A stretch of 64,000 nt of DNA from Rhodopirellula europaea 6C (GTDB lineage: Bacteria; Planctomycetota; Planctomycetia; Pirellulales; Pirellulaceae). This document shows positions 18,501 through 25,898 of the stretch, one piece after another. A program made the position numbers and the translations under genes. Below the pieces are notes generated by a model. It saw only the letters and a program-made list of their open reading frames with translations, did no database searches and had not been told where the DNA came from. How positions within the stretch are numbered: position 1 is the stretch's first letter; each line of letters opens with the position of its first letter. The DNA is taken from assembly GCF_000338295.1 (NCBI RefSeq), contig NZ_ANMO01000111.1, positions 17,755-81,754 on the forward strand, in the 5' to 3' direction.

Positions 18501-19311
18501 AACGGACTACTCCGCCCAAATGGAAGCAGAAGTCGGACCACGTGACGCCGAGTCGGAAACCTTCGTCGACACCAGCGACATTTCCGCCACCCAACCTCAC
18601 TCGTGGGACCAGCAGGATTCGGAAGACTCATTCGAAGTCGCTGAAGAATTCGAATCGTCTCTCGCCGACATCCAAGAAGAACCTGCTGCGGCTGAATTGC
18701 CAAGCACCGAAGAAGTAGCTGCTGAAACCGTCGTCGCTGGCGAATCGGAAGAGCCCGACGACGACTCGATCGAAGCCTACATGAATCGTTTGTTGCAACG
18801 CGTCCAACAACAATCAGGTGACGAAACCGCACCCGCGGCCCCGAAACCAAAAGCGGAAACGCCCAAACCTGCGGAAACGCCGGTACAAGCTGAAAGCGTT
18901 GAATACGACATTGAACCAGAGGTCGTTGAACCTGTCGATCCAAACGCTCCGTTGATCCCACGTTCGCAAGCCCCCGAACGCAACAGCAACCTGTCTGCGA
19001 TGCGAGAGCTAGCAAACGAATCTGCTCGCAGTGCCGTTGAACGTAGTGCCAAATCGCAATCGCACAGCTCGCGTGTTCAGGCGATGGTGAAGTTCATGCA
19101 AGCTGTCGTGGCGGTCATCTGCGGAATCGCAGCAGTCGCGTTTGTTGCCCACGGCATGCTGAAAATTGTCGCCGCCGTTGCCGCTTTGTTGATCGCGGTG
19201 ATTTGCGTGAAAGAGGGTCTGACGCTGTTGTCATCCACTCGCAGTCGCTCGCCTAAACAAGCCGCTGCTGAACTCCAAAACGAGGTTCAGACCGCAGAAG
19301 TCGTCGAGTGA
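15517..19311 (+). CDS. large protein: N-terminal FHA-like domain, long coiled coil, acidic region, two C-terminal membrane helices
   Basis: A 1264-residue protein, the longest in the window. Residues about 83-172 resemble an FHA domain (RYTLGNGVGCSIRLDDP then LHAVLI), but the phosphothreonine-contacting GR and S of that fold read GN and P here. About 212-608 is an almost unbroken Gln/Glu/Arg-rich coiled coil. About 610-1090 is very acidic, low in hydrophobics and probably disordered. About 1189-1238 holds two membrane helices close to the C-terminus. The start is set at GTG 15517 because AGAAGG lies six bases upstream; GTG at 15502 is in frame. It looks like a membrane-anchored scaffold; no enzymatic motif is seen and the function is unknown. 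Confidence 0.8.
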   Translation: MVATDSSNTPTHTDSNSATAFAAPSRSESPTRSGAAGSATSWLNQPRYATAAEPQTATTNSPAAAASKPIGDHGTMWNQEGAIEFRVRCENHPTRRLRLAGARYTLGNGVGCSIRLDDPTLRPLHAVLIRDAHRILIRAYSIPLLINNIRVTEGTLQQGDTLRLGNYEFELIQAKFGEAKQPKPTAHRFAESVPRLASGNPESMFDSDVEFQKEASRWHKLKEEAEKHDRWVRERQDELKQQADQIEAQFKALREREDEIRSQETAAVELHAEFQVRHRDLTERQNQLAAQQSELEQQREDWKAQQERLQGRDVHYRTQIEELLLEKENLSERERDSERRLNETRQQLKQSQSQADAAAEAVTQMRAKFASLNEQLLALGEQQESLQSMGLERVEEHARQCKELSAARDEAIAQRETANRERDDLLDQKASSDAKLYETQEKYDALLKTEESLRQEIESLQIEISDARKEAEALRRDCQHARTTIGELEERVRESENRHDTDRTSWSDEMDALRTGVDELTLSLAQAEQQLAQLREDNEKLRETLSVTEEQRDEFKNKYKTSEKQRIRAEREVSETRQLFDRSNRDHDDTLDQIERLEEETRQLISGKGDAESKPADPEIRLGILSATETGTSDEEFIEEEAATQAPSQASIAELDTPESAIDGPGLHVASEPVDESSEVTSTDAHASGEVIDEAMSLVHDSETDRLLQEAEEKAASWSTPIAEETVEQDDDDDAWPTYESAEAAKSDIDESSVDPNAMGANVSLGPDAISPEISEVDVNDSPAPAWPEESESLLLPQERLASDSLAEAINEPTDLGNDQDVQPLNDVSSDEVSAELPSETANHNAWSTVAEADEEESVDDLNAQQFAAEFTAAAQEEAEQIREARLSQEWNTEEHSTESTVEGSVDHVATHEEAASLDEANPWATADLDQSFPEEQPSYDEQQSFDASDSESPLSLADQLIRDLNNENTSEVDDHSTAHEEISSETGTQMWDGETDYSAQMEAEVGPRDAESETFVDTSDISATQPHSWDQQDSEDSFEVAEEFESSLADIQEEPAAAELPSTEEVAAETVVAGESEEPDDDSIEAYMNRLLQRVQQQSGDETAPAAPKPKAETPKPAETPVQAESVEYDIEPEVVEPVDPNAPLIPRSQAPERNSNLSAMRELANESARSAVERSAKSQSHSSRVQAMVKFMQAVVAVICGIAAVAFVAHGMLKIVAAVAALLIAVICVKEGLTLLSSTRSRSPKQAAAELQNEVQTAEVVE

Positions 19312-19346
19312 TTCAATGGCGTGACCAACCAAGTCACGTCGCTCAA

Positions 19347-20507
19347 TCAAGCGTCCGAGGACGGATACACGGCCACGCGAACGGGCCGTTGCTCCATCGC
19401 ATACTCAAACGCTTGCTCGACTTCCCGAAGTGGAAACCCTTTCCCGACCAACGTGTCGAATGGGAATCGTTGGTGGTTGCGTTCCAAGAATCGCAACCCA
19501 TCATCTAAATCGCGAGGCAAGTAGTTGTGCAGACCGCGAATGGTCAGCATCCGGCGAATGGCTTGTTCGGGATAGAGTGCGATTGGATCCGATGGGAACA
19601 CGGATCCAACCAAAACCACGCATCCACCCATCCGAACCGAATCCAAGCAGGCATTCACGGCCGTCGTCATTCCCGCGAAATCGATCGCAATGTCCGCGCC
19701 TCGACCGTTGGTCATTTCCTGTAGCATCGATTGCCGTTCGTCCGCGGTCTCACCAACGATCAAATCAGTTGCTCCAAAAGATTGAGCCAACTCTGCTCGA
19801 CCCGCGTTTGGATCAGCAACAACGATTCGTGCCGCACCGGCTTCGTTCAACTGTGCCGCGGCCGTCAAACCGAGCATACCCGCTCCGACGACCAGAACCG
19901 TTGCGTGTTTGACTCGGTGAGTCTGATTGACCAAACGAAGCGCAGCCGAAACCGTGGCCGTCGCGCAGTTGACTGGTGCAACCACTTCGTTGGTCAACTC
20001 ATCTGGCACCGGAAAAATCGGTGTCCCAGCGACGAGCACGCAGTGTTCGCTCAGGCCTCCGGTCGGATGCCCATGACTGGCTTCGTGGCCGTATTTGAAT
20101 AGGGAGTCACACTTCTGATTCAGATCGTTGCTGCAATAGAAACAGTGCTCACAACCAACCGACATCGCCCACGTGACTCGCTGTCCGATTTGCAACGGCA
20201 CACCGTGGTAGTCAGACGGCGTGAATTCGCCGCACCATCCGATGACTTCTCCGACGATTTCATGTCCAAGCACACCATGATCGTGGCCCTTTCGTCGGCC
20301 CGAGACGGTGTGCAAGTCACTGCCACACAAAGTGCAACAAAGGACTCGAACGAGCACTTGGCCCTCATCCAACGGATCAAGCTTGCTTCTTGATGAAACG
20401 AACCGTCGTTCGGTGGAATCAAATTCCATCGCGACGTTTTCGATCTCAGATAACAAATCCGGCTCACGATCGTTTGGAATCACTGACGTCCCAACCGAAA
20501 TAGACAT
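19347..20507 (-). CDS. zinc-dependent dehydrogenase, phosphonate-catabolism-associated (HpnZ type)
   Basis: A 386-residue medium-chain dehydrogenase. Catalytic zinc ligands are in CTLCGSDLH (C61) and GHE (H82/E83); a structural zinc site is in CEHCFYC with a further Cys after it; the Rossmann block is VLVVGAGMLGL. The overall pattern matches the TIGR family of alcohol dehydrogenases proposed to act in phosphonate catabolism (HpnZ). The ATG at 20507 has GGAAG about five bases upstream. Its start overlaps the end of the upstream regulator gene by 28 bases, so the two are surely co-transcribed. The divergent neighbours, an HpnW-type oxidase and a PhnX-like hydrolase, support the assignment. Confidence 0.78.
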   Translation of the reverse strand: MSISVGTSVIPNDREPDLLSEIENVAMEFDSTERRFVSSRSKLDPLDEGQVLVRVLCCTLCGSDLHTVSGRRKGHDHGVLGHEIVGEVIGWCGEFTPSDYHGVPLQIGQRVTWAMSVGCEHCFYCSNDLNQKCDSLFKYGHEASHGHPTGGLSEHCVLVAGTPIFPVPDELTNEVVAPVNCATATVSAALRLVNQTHRVKHATVLVVGAGMLGLTAAAQLNEAGAARIVVADPNAGRAELAQSFGATDLIVGETADERQSMLQEMTNGRGADIAIDFAGMTTAVNACLDSVRMGGCVVLVGSVFPSDPIALYPEQAIRRMLTIRGLHNYLPRDLDDGLRFLERNHQRFPFDTLVGKGFPLREVEQAFEYAMEQRPVRVAVYPSSDA

Positions 20508-21034
20508 ATCACTTCCGCTTCATTTGCAAATGGATTGGCCAAGCAATGCTCCACTTCACTATCAAAGTAGAGGCTGTCACCTTTTGATAAGGTGAACTCT
20601 TGCTCGCCGTAAAAAAACCGAACTCGCCCTTTCAACACGGTTAGAAACTCCTCGCCCTCGTGCGTTCGCGGTTCACGCTCTTCGCCGCTGGGAATCTTCA
20701 GCAGGAACGGATCCATCGTTCGATGCGTCCGCTCACTGGCGAGCGAGTAATACTCGATCAGAGAATCCGGATCGCGTTGAATCCTCTTCCGTTCGTCGTG
20801 CCGGACACAAACGATCTGCGGCCGATCGTCCAATCCTTCTAACAAACTCGACGTCGAAACACCCAAGCTCGTCGCCAAATCAGCAAGTGCGGGAAGCGAC
20901 GGCGTGATGCGAAAGTTCTCCACGCGGGAGAGCCAGCTCTTCGTTTGGCCGCTCTTTTGTGCCACCTCATCCAAGGTCATCCCGCGATCCAATCGCAGCT
21001 GCCGAAGACGCTGTGCTAACTCCACCAAATTCAT
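20480..21034 (-). CDS. XRE-family regulator with C-terminal cupin
   Basis: A 184-residue protein: helix-turn-helix of the XRE type at about residues 8-60 (RLDRGMTLDEVAQKSGQTKS) and a cupin sensor domain at about 110-180 (RTHEGEEFLTVLKGR). Such proteins are often local regulators of catabolic genes with a small-molecule ligand. The frame continues far upstream, but the ATG at 21034 opens the HTH and has AGG close upstream. It is the first gene of a leftward pair with the zinc dehydrogenase and faces the transporter gene, so it probably controls both directions of the phosphonate island. The ligand is unknown. Confidence 0.85.
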   Translation of the reverse strand: MNLVELAQRLRQLRLDRGMTLDEVAQKSGQTKSWLSRVENFRITPSLPALADLATSLGVSTSSLLEGLDDRPQIVCVRHDERKRIQRDPDSLIEYYSLASERTHRTMDPFLLKIPSGEEREPRTHEGEEFLTVLKGRVRFFYGEQEFTLSKGDSLYFDSEVEHCLANPFANEAEVICLFRLGRQ

Positions 21035-21196
21035 TGCCTGACCCCGCATCGCAACATTATGAGGATCGGATGAAGAATCCTCTGTGCATGTTGACTGTAA
21101 AGAAACATTGTTGCACCATCGCGAATTCGCGTCCAGGCTTCGCCCGGCAACCTCGCGATTTTCCTTCATCACAAACAACACTCCTCGCGTGACCTC
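21035..21196. promoter_or_regulatory. divergent control region with inverted repeats
   Basis: This 162-base gap separates the regulator gene from the transporter operon. An inverted repeat GAGGAT (21061-21066) / ATCCTC (21077-21082) with a 10-base spacer, and a wider pair GCAACA (21051-21056) / TGTTGC (21109-21114), are candidate operators. CATAAT on the minus strand (near 21061-21056) could be a -10 for the regulator, and TTGACT at 21091 could be a -35 for the transporter. None is proven. Confidence 0.4.
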
Positions 21197-22540
21197 ATGG
21201 CAACGACCACGGATGCTTCCCTGAACGGGAACGCAACGATCACGCGGGACAGTATTGTTACTCGATGGTTGACGGACACTAATCCAACGGCATTTTCGAT
21301 CTACTGCATTGTCGCTGCCTTCGGCACCTACTTTTGCATGTACGCGTTTCGAAAGCCATTCACCGCCGCCACCTATGATGGGATGGTCGCCTTTGGGGTT
21401 GGCTACAAAACGATTCTCATCACCTCGCAAGTCGCCGGCTACACGCTCTCAAAGTTTATCGGCATCAAGGTTGTCTCCGAGATGCCGGCGCGGTACCGGG
21501 CGATCTCGATTGTTGCATTGATCGGCATCGCTGAAGTCTCGCTGCTGTTGTTTGCGGTCACTCCAGTTCCTTGGAATTTCGTTTGCTTGTTCGTCAATGG
21601 ATTACCACTTGGAATGGTCTTCGGACTGGTCCTCGGGTTTTTAGAAGGACGCGCCGTGACCGAGACGCTATCCGCCGGTCTTTGCGCGAGCTTCATTCTG
21701 TCGTCTGGCTTCGTAAAGTCCGTCGGCCGAACTTTGATCGAAGTGCATGAAGTTGGAACGTTTTGGATGCCAGTGATCACAGGCCTACTTTTCGTTGGTC
21801 CCCTGTTGATCTTCGTCTGGATGCTCTCTCAAATCCCGGCACCATCGGCAAACGATGAACGCTTGCGATCCAAACGTTCGCCGATGAACGGTGAACAACG
21901 CCGTGCGTTCTGGCGTCGCCATGCGTTGGGACTGACCGGCTTGCTCTCGATCTATGTTTTGCTCACGCTGATCCGAAGCCTTCGAGACGATTTCGCAATT
22001 GAGATCTGGAGTGAACTCGGTGTCGAAAACGAACCGACCGTGTTCGCACGCTCCGAATTCTGGGTGATGATCGGCGTAGTCACAGTCTCGGGGTTGACCA
22101 GTTTGATCCGAAACAATCGCATCGCATTCCTGTCGTCCATCGCGTTATTGACGACCGGCTTCGCGATTGTTGTGGGCGCTGTTGCGGGCCAGACTTATGG
22201 CCAACTTTCACCAATGACCTTCATGGTGCTGCTGGGATTCGGGATGTATATCCCCTATGTTGCTTTTCACACCACCGTGTTCGAACGCATGATCGCGGCC
22301 CTCCGAGAAACGGGAACGATCGGCTACCTAATGTATCTCGCCGATGCCCTTGGTTATCTCGGGTATGTCGGCGTGATGTTCTATCGCAATTCGGTCACCT
22401 CCGATCGCAACTTCCTGTCGCTGATGAATCGAACCTCCGTCGTGGTCGCCGTTTTGGCCAGCCTCATCGCAATCCTTCTCTTCATCCACTACACAACCAA
22501 GATTCCTCGTCACGAATCGCCCGTCGACGAGCACGTTTAA
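21197..22540 (+). CDS. DUF5690-type MFS-like transporter of the phosphonate island
   Basis: A 447-residue protein with about twelve hydrophobic segments. After a 25-residue soluble start come FGTYFCMYAFRKPF and SKFIGIKVVSEMP, which I associate with the DUF5690 branch of the major facilitator superfamily (glycerol-3-phosphate-transporter-like start). The ATG at 21197 is the only good start. It lies 33 bases before the HpnW-type oxidase and is therefore the likely uptake step for an organophosphonate or its product. No ABC-type phosphonate transporter (PhnCDE) is visible nearby, which strengthens but does not prove that role. Confidence 0.75.
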   Translation: MATTTDASLNGNATITRDSIVTRWLTDTNPTAFSIYCIVAAFGTYFCMYAFRKPFTAATYDGMVAFGVGYKTILITSQVAGYTLSKFIGIKVVSEMPARYRAISIVALIGIAEVSLLLFAVTPVPWNFVCLFVNGLPLGMVFGLVLGFLEGRAVTETLSAGLCASFILSSGFVKSVGRTLIEVHEVGTFWMPVITGLLFVGPLLIFVWMLSQIPAPSANDERLRSKRSPMNGEQRRAFWRRHALGLTGLLSIYVLLTLIRSLRDDFAIEIWSELGVENEPTVFARSEFWVMIGVVTVSGLTSLIRNNRIAFLSSIALLTTGFAIVVGAVAGQTYGQLSPMTFMVLLGFGMYIPYVAFHTTVFERMIAALRETGTIGYLMYLADALGYLGYVGVMFYRNSVTSDRNFLSLMNRTSVVVAVLASLIAILLFIHYTTKIPRHESPVDEHV

Positions 22541-22573
22541 ACACAAATTTCATTGTCCACTTCGAATTCATCC

Positions 22574-23755
22574 ATGACGTCTCACACCACCGCCGCGCAT
22601 CACTCTGACCTGATCGTCGTCGGCGGGGGTGTCCTCGGAACCTTTTACGCCTACCACGCGTTGCGACGAGGACTGAAGGTCACGCTGATAGAAAAAAATT
22701 CGAAACCGATGGACGCGACGGTTCGCAACTTCGGTCAAGTCGTTCCCTCGGGTCTGGATCGCGACTGGCAAGTTCACGGGCGTGAGAGTCTCCGGATATA
22801 CAAAGAACTCCAAGCTCAAACCGAACTGTCGGTTCGCCAAAACGGAAGCGTGTACATTGCCTCAGACGAAGAGGAATGCACGTTGATCGAGGAACTGCAT
22901 CAGATCAATCAAGATGCAGAATACGAATCGGAATTGTTGACGCCCGAACAATGCCGAATCAAATACCCAAATCTCCGAACGGAATACTGCCGCGGCGGCC
23001 TGTCTTTCCCGCAGGAAGTTTCGGTGAACCCTCGCAGGATGATTCACCATCTGCATGACTTTCTTCGAACCCAGGCCAATTTCGAATCACGCTTCGAGAC
23101 GCTGATCCAGCACATCGATCCGGTTCGCTCCAATCTGATTCACCTGCAGACATCCAAAGGCGAAACTCTGTCTGCAAACAAGGTCATCGTCTGCTGCGGC
23201 GCAGAGTTCCAGACACTGTTTCCAGAAAACTTTCGCACAAGCCAGATGAAGCTTTGCAAATTGCAAATGCTTCGGCTTTCACCTCAACCGCAATCGGTGC
23301 TTCCAGGAAATTTGCTGACCGGCCTTTCGATCCGCCGTTACGAAAGCTTCTCGGAATGCCCCTCTTGGAACGCGATCAAAGCCAACGAACCAACAGACAC
23401 GTTTGCTCACGTATGGGGGCTGCACATTCTGTTCAAACAAGAATCCGATGGCGGAATTATTTTGGGTGATTCGCATGAGTACACCTCCGCCGACCGGCCC
23501 AACGAACTCGATTTTGACATTCGTTCCGACGTCAACAACGCCATCTTGATGGAAGCGAAGCGTATCATGGACCTTCCGTCCTGGGACGTCGAAGCTTTCT
23601 GGCATGGCATTTACAGCCAAACCTCTCATCCGTCCGGCATCCACCTTGAAACGATCTTTCCCAACGTGCATGTCACGACGGGAATCGGAGGAAAGGGAAT
23701 GACCAGCAGTGCCGGCTTCACACAGCATCACCTCACCGAGCTTTACAATGATTGA
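22574..23755 (+). CDS. FAD-dependent oxidoreductase, HpnW-type (TIGR03364)
   Basis: A 393-residue D-amino-acid-oxidase-fold flavoprotein. The N-terminal dinucleotide site is VVGGGVLG (residues 15-22) with an acidic strand end in LIEKNS. The subtype motif TVRNFGQVVPSGLD fits the family that sits beside PhnX-like hydrolases and is proposed to deaminate aminophosphonates oxidatively. The ATG at 22574 is preferred to a TTG at 22553. Its last eight bases overlap the next gene, so both are translated together. The natural substrate is unproven and could be a modified 2-aminoethylphosphonate. Confidence 0.8.
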   Translation: MTSHTTAAHHSDLIVVGGGVLGTFYAYHALRRGLKVTLIEKNSKPMDATVRNFGQVVPSGLDRDWQVHGRESLRIYKELQAQTELSVRQNGSVYIASDEEECTLIEELHQINQDAEYESELLTPEQCRIKYPNLRTEYCRGGLSFPQEVSVNPRRMIHHLHDFLRTQANFESRFETLIQHIDPVRSNLIHLQTSKGETLSANKVIVCCGAEFQTLFPENFRTSQMKLCKLQMLRLSPQPQSVLPGNLLTGLSIRRYESFSECPSWNAIKANEPTDTFAHVWGLHILFKQESDGGIILGDSHEYTSADRPNELDFDIRSDVNNAILMEAKRIMDLPSWDVEAFWHGIYSQTSHPSGIHLETIFPNVHVTTGIGGKGMTSSAGFTQHHLTELYND

Positions 23756-24440
23756 ACTCGTCGTCTTAGACATGGCAGGAACCACCGTCGACGAAGACAA
23801 CGTCGTCTACAAAACCGTTCGACAAGCCATCAACGCCGCTGGGTACAACTTCACCCTGGAACAGGTCCAGTCCGCCGGGGCTGGCAAAGAAAAATCTCAA
23901 GCCATTCGCGACGTTCTCGCGTTGGACGGCGCGGACCATTCCGAAGATGAAGTCCAAGCGATCTTCGCTGATTTTCGCAATCGCCTCGCCGTAGCCTACA
24001 ACTCGCTCGATGTCGTCGAACAGCCAGGTGCCTCCGACATTTTTCGCGAGCTTCATTCGCGAGGCATCAAGGTTGTCCTCAACACTGGCTACGATCGTCC
24101 GACCGCTGAAAAATTGGTCCACAAGATTGGTTGGACCATCGGTGAAGACGTCGATGCGTTGGTAACCGCCAGCGATGTCGAAACGGGACGTCCCGCGCCT
24201 GACATGATCTACTTGGCCATGGCGCTGACCCAAGTCACCAACGCAGCTTCGGTCGCGAAGATCGGCGATTCCCGAATCGATATCGAAGAGGGCCAAAACG
24301 CAAATTGTGGAATGGCTCTTGGCATTACAACGGGTGCACAGCCAGAATCCGAATTGCTGCAATCCAATCCGACCGCTGTCATTCATCACCTCAGGGATTT
24401 GCTTCAGCTGGTGGACCAAACCAGTAACGCGGCGGTCTAA
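23748..24440 (+). CDS. PhnX-like HAD hydrolase (TIGR03351, phosphonatase-like)
   Basis: A 230-residue HAD-superfamily protein. The first motif is DMAGTT (nucleophile D8), the variant typical of phosphonoacetaldehyde hydrolase and its close relatives rather than DxDxT. The last motif is IGDSRIDIEEG near residue 173. The family differs from true PhnX in the cap-domain lysine that forms the Schiff base; I cannot place that residue here with certainty. The frame opens at 23709, but the ATG at 23748 starts the conserved strand and overlaps the oxidase stop by eight bases. Expected reaction: C-P bond cleavage of a phosphonoaldehyde, by inference. Confidence 0.82.
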   Translation: MIELVVLDMAGTTVDEDNVVYKTVRQAINAAGYNFTLEQVQSAGAGKEKSQAIRDVLALDGADHSEDEVQAIFADFRNRLAVAYNSLDVVEQPGASDIFRELHSRGIKVVLNTGYDRPTAEKLVHKIGWTIGEDVDALVTASDVETGRPAPDMIYLAMALTQVTNAASVAKIGDSRIDIEEGQNANCGMALGITTGAQPESELLQSNPTAVIHHLRDLLQLVDQTSNAAV

Positions 24441-24507
24441 TACTTGGCGATGATGAGTTGTAAATTGGTTGACTCGCGAATCGCATGTCCCATCGATAGG
24501 TTTCAAT

Positions 24508-25293
24508 ATGGATGAGTCCGATGTTCGCGAATTCAACAAGGACGCTTGGGACAAACAAGTCGAACAAAACAATCGCTGGACAAAACCTGTTGACCAGGAA
24601 ACCATCCAATGCGCCAAGTCCGGTGACTTCTCCATCGTGCTCACTCCCACCAAGCCGGTCCCCAGCGATTGGTTTCCGCCACTCGAAGGAACAGAAACGT
24701 TGTGCCTGGCATCCGCCGGCGGTCAACAAGCTCCGTTACTCGCAGCCGCCGGTGCGAAGGTCACGGTGTTTGACAATTCCCCGAAGCAATTGAAGCAAGA
24801 CCGTTTTGTCGCGGAGCGAGACGGTCTCAAGATGAATTTCGTCGAGGGCGACATGGCCGACCTGTCGACCTTTCCCGATGACACCTTCAACCTCGTCTTC
24901 CATCCTTGCTCGAATGTTTTCGTGCCCAACATCCTCCCAGTTTGGCGAGAGTGTTATCGGGTGCTTCGCAGTGGGGGCACCCTACTGGCCGGCTTTACGA
25001 ATCCTCTTCGATACATCTTCGATGATGAACGTAAAGAGAATGGCAATCTCGAGGTTCGATACAGTCTCCCCTATTCGGACCTGGAACATCTCGACCAATC
25101 GCACATTCAACGATCAATCCAGGACGGATTCGCATTGGAATTTGGTCACACGCTCGAAGATCAAATGGGCGGCCAATTGAAGGCGGGCTTTTTGCTTTCC
25201 GGGTTCTACGAAGATCGCTACGCTTCGGACGCGAAGGATCCATTGTCGAACTTCCTGGATACTTTCATCGCTACCCGTGCAATCAAGCCATAA
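24508..25293 (+). CDS. class I SAM-dependent methyltransferase
   Basis: A 261-residue methyltransferase. The SAM site is a variant of motif I (LCLASAGGQQAPLLAAAGA), followed by VTVFDNSPKQL and EGDMADLSTFPDDTFN. The C-terminal half is typical of the UbiE/MenG-like small-molecule group. The ATG at 24508 follows an AGG; the frame is open to 24469. It is 67 bases downstream of the PhnX-like gene on the same strand, so it could be a further gene of the phosphonate operon, but nothing in its sequence requires that. Substrate unknown. Confidence 0.8.
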   Translation: MDESDVREFNKDAWDKQVEQNNRWTKPVDQETIQCAKSGDFSIVLTPTKPVPSDWFPPLEGTETLCLASAGGQQAPLLAAAGAKVTVFDNSPKQLKQDRFVAERDGLKMNFVEGDMADLSTFPDDTFNLVFHPCSNVFVPNILPVWRECYRVLRSGGTLLAGFTNPLRYIFDDERKENGNLEVRYSLPYSDLEHLDQSHIQRSIQDGFALEFGHTLEDQMGGQLKAGFLLSGFYEDRYASDAKDPLSNFLDTFIATRAIKP

Positions 25294-25378
25294 GCATCCA
25301 ACATCTCAGCCAATGACGCGAGGCATTGCTGAACAGCGACTTCGCGATGGCATCTCGTCTCTCGACCGTACATCCAGA

Positions 25379-25404
25379 TCGCTCTTTGATGACATAAAGA
25401 GCGA
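25379..25404 (+). terminator. hairpin downstream of the methyltransferase
   Basis: A perfect 9-bp stem, TCGCTCTTT (25379-25387) and AAAGAGCGA (25396-25404), with an 8-base loop, about 85 bases after the methyltransferase stop. There is no T-run, so its role as terminator is tentative. Confidence 0.35.
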
Positions 25405-25632
25405 CCTAAATTCTAAACCGAAAAATTCAGGGCAATTTCGCGACAACGGTCGCGACGTCCGCCCGGTCTCCGTGCGAGATCACCGCAGCCTGGAGAAAGG
25501 GTTTTCGGATTCAAGGACTCTTCTTTCGTGAAGACCTACACGCCCCCAATCGAACATGGCAATCCACGACCACCTTTGGCCTCGAATCGCGAAATGCCAT
25601 CAATCGTTCGTGGAGAACAAGATCGGCGCACG

Positions 25633-25667
25633 AAAAAAGCCGCTTGCGAAAATGCAAGCGGCCTTTT
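25633..25667 (-). terminator. intrinsic terminator of tRNA-Ala
   Basis: A perfect 9-bp stem, GCCGCTTGC (25639-25647) and GCAAGCGGC (25654-25662), with a 6-base loop. On the minus strand it is followed by six T, and on the plus strand by four T. It starts nine bases after the 3' end of the tRNA. Confidence 0.85.
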
Positions 25668-25670
25668 GAG

Positions 25671-25743
25671 TGGAGGATAACGGACTTGAACCGATGACCT
25701 ACGCGCTGCCAGCGCGTCGCTCTCCCAACTGAGCTAATCCCCC
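25671..25743 (-). tRNA. tRNA-Ala, anticodon GGC
   Basis: A 73-base cloverleaf on the minus strand. The acceptor stem pairs GGGGGAT with ATCCTCC (one G-U), the D arm is TAGCTCAGTTGGGAGAGC, the anticodon stem is ACGCG/CGCGT with loop CTGGCAG (anticodon GGC, alanine codon GCC), and the T loop is TTCAAGT. The discriminator is A and CCA is not encoded. The T stem ATCGG/CCGTT has one T-T mismatch. A terminator follows and a promoter-like pair precedes it. Confidence 0.93.
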
Positions 25744-25757
25744 GGGTGAAGTGGCAG

Positions 25758-25785
25758 ATTATCGGCTTGATTCGCTGTGCGTCAA
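25758..25785 (-). promoter_or_regulatory. sigma70-type promoter of tRNA-Ala
   Basis: On the minus strand TTGACG (25785-25780) and GATAAT (25763-25758) are separated by 16 bases, ending 15 bases before the mature tRNA 5' end. TAATCT with an 18-base spacer is an alternative -10. Confidence 0.6.
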
Positions 25786-25898
25786 GCCCGTCGGAACCTG
25801 GTTTCGACGATTCTTTGCACTTCTTCGCAGCTGCGGCGAATTCGAGTTTGCACGATGGCGATTGCCGCCGGAAAACTCAAATTGCCGGGCAATTCGCG

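Larger units (their letters stand above)
25294..25670. other. gene-free stretch with two hairpins
   Basis: Between the methyltransferase and the tRNA. It holds a 9-bp hairpin at 25379-25404 (TCGCTCTTT / AAAGAGCGA), possibly the end of the phosphonate transcript, and the tRNA terminator at 25633-25667. Nothing else was recognised. Confidence 0.5.
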
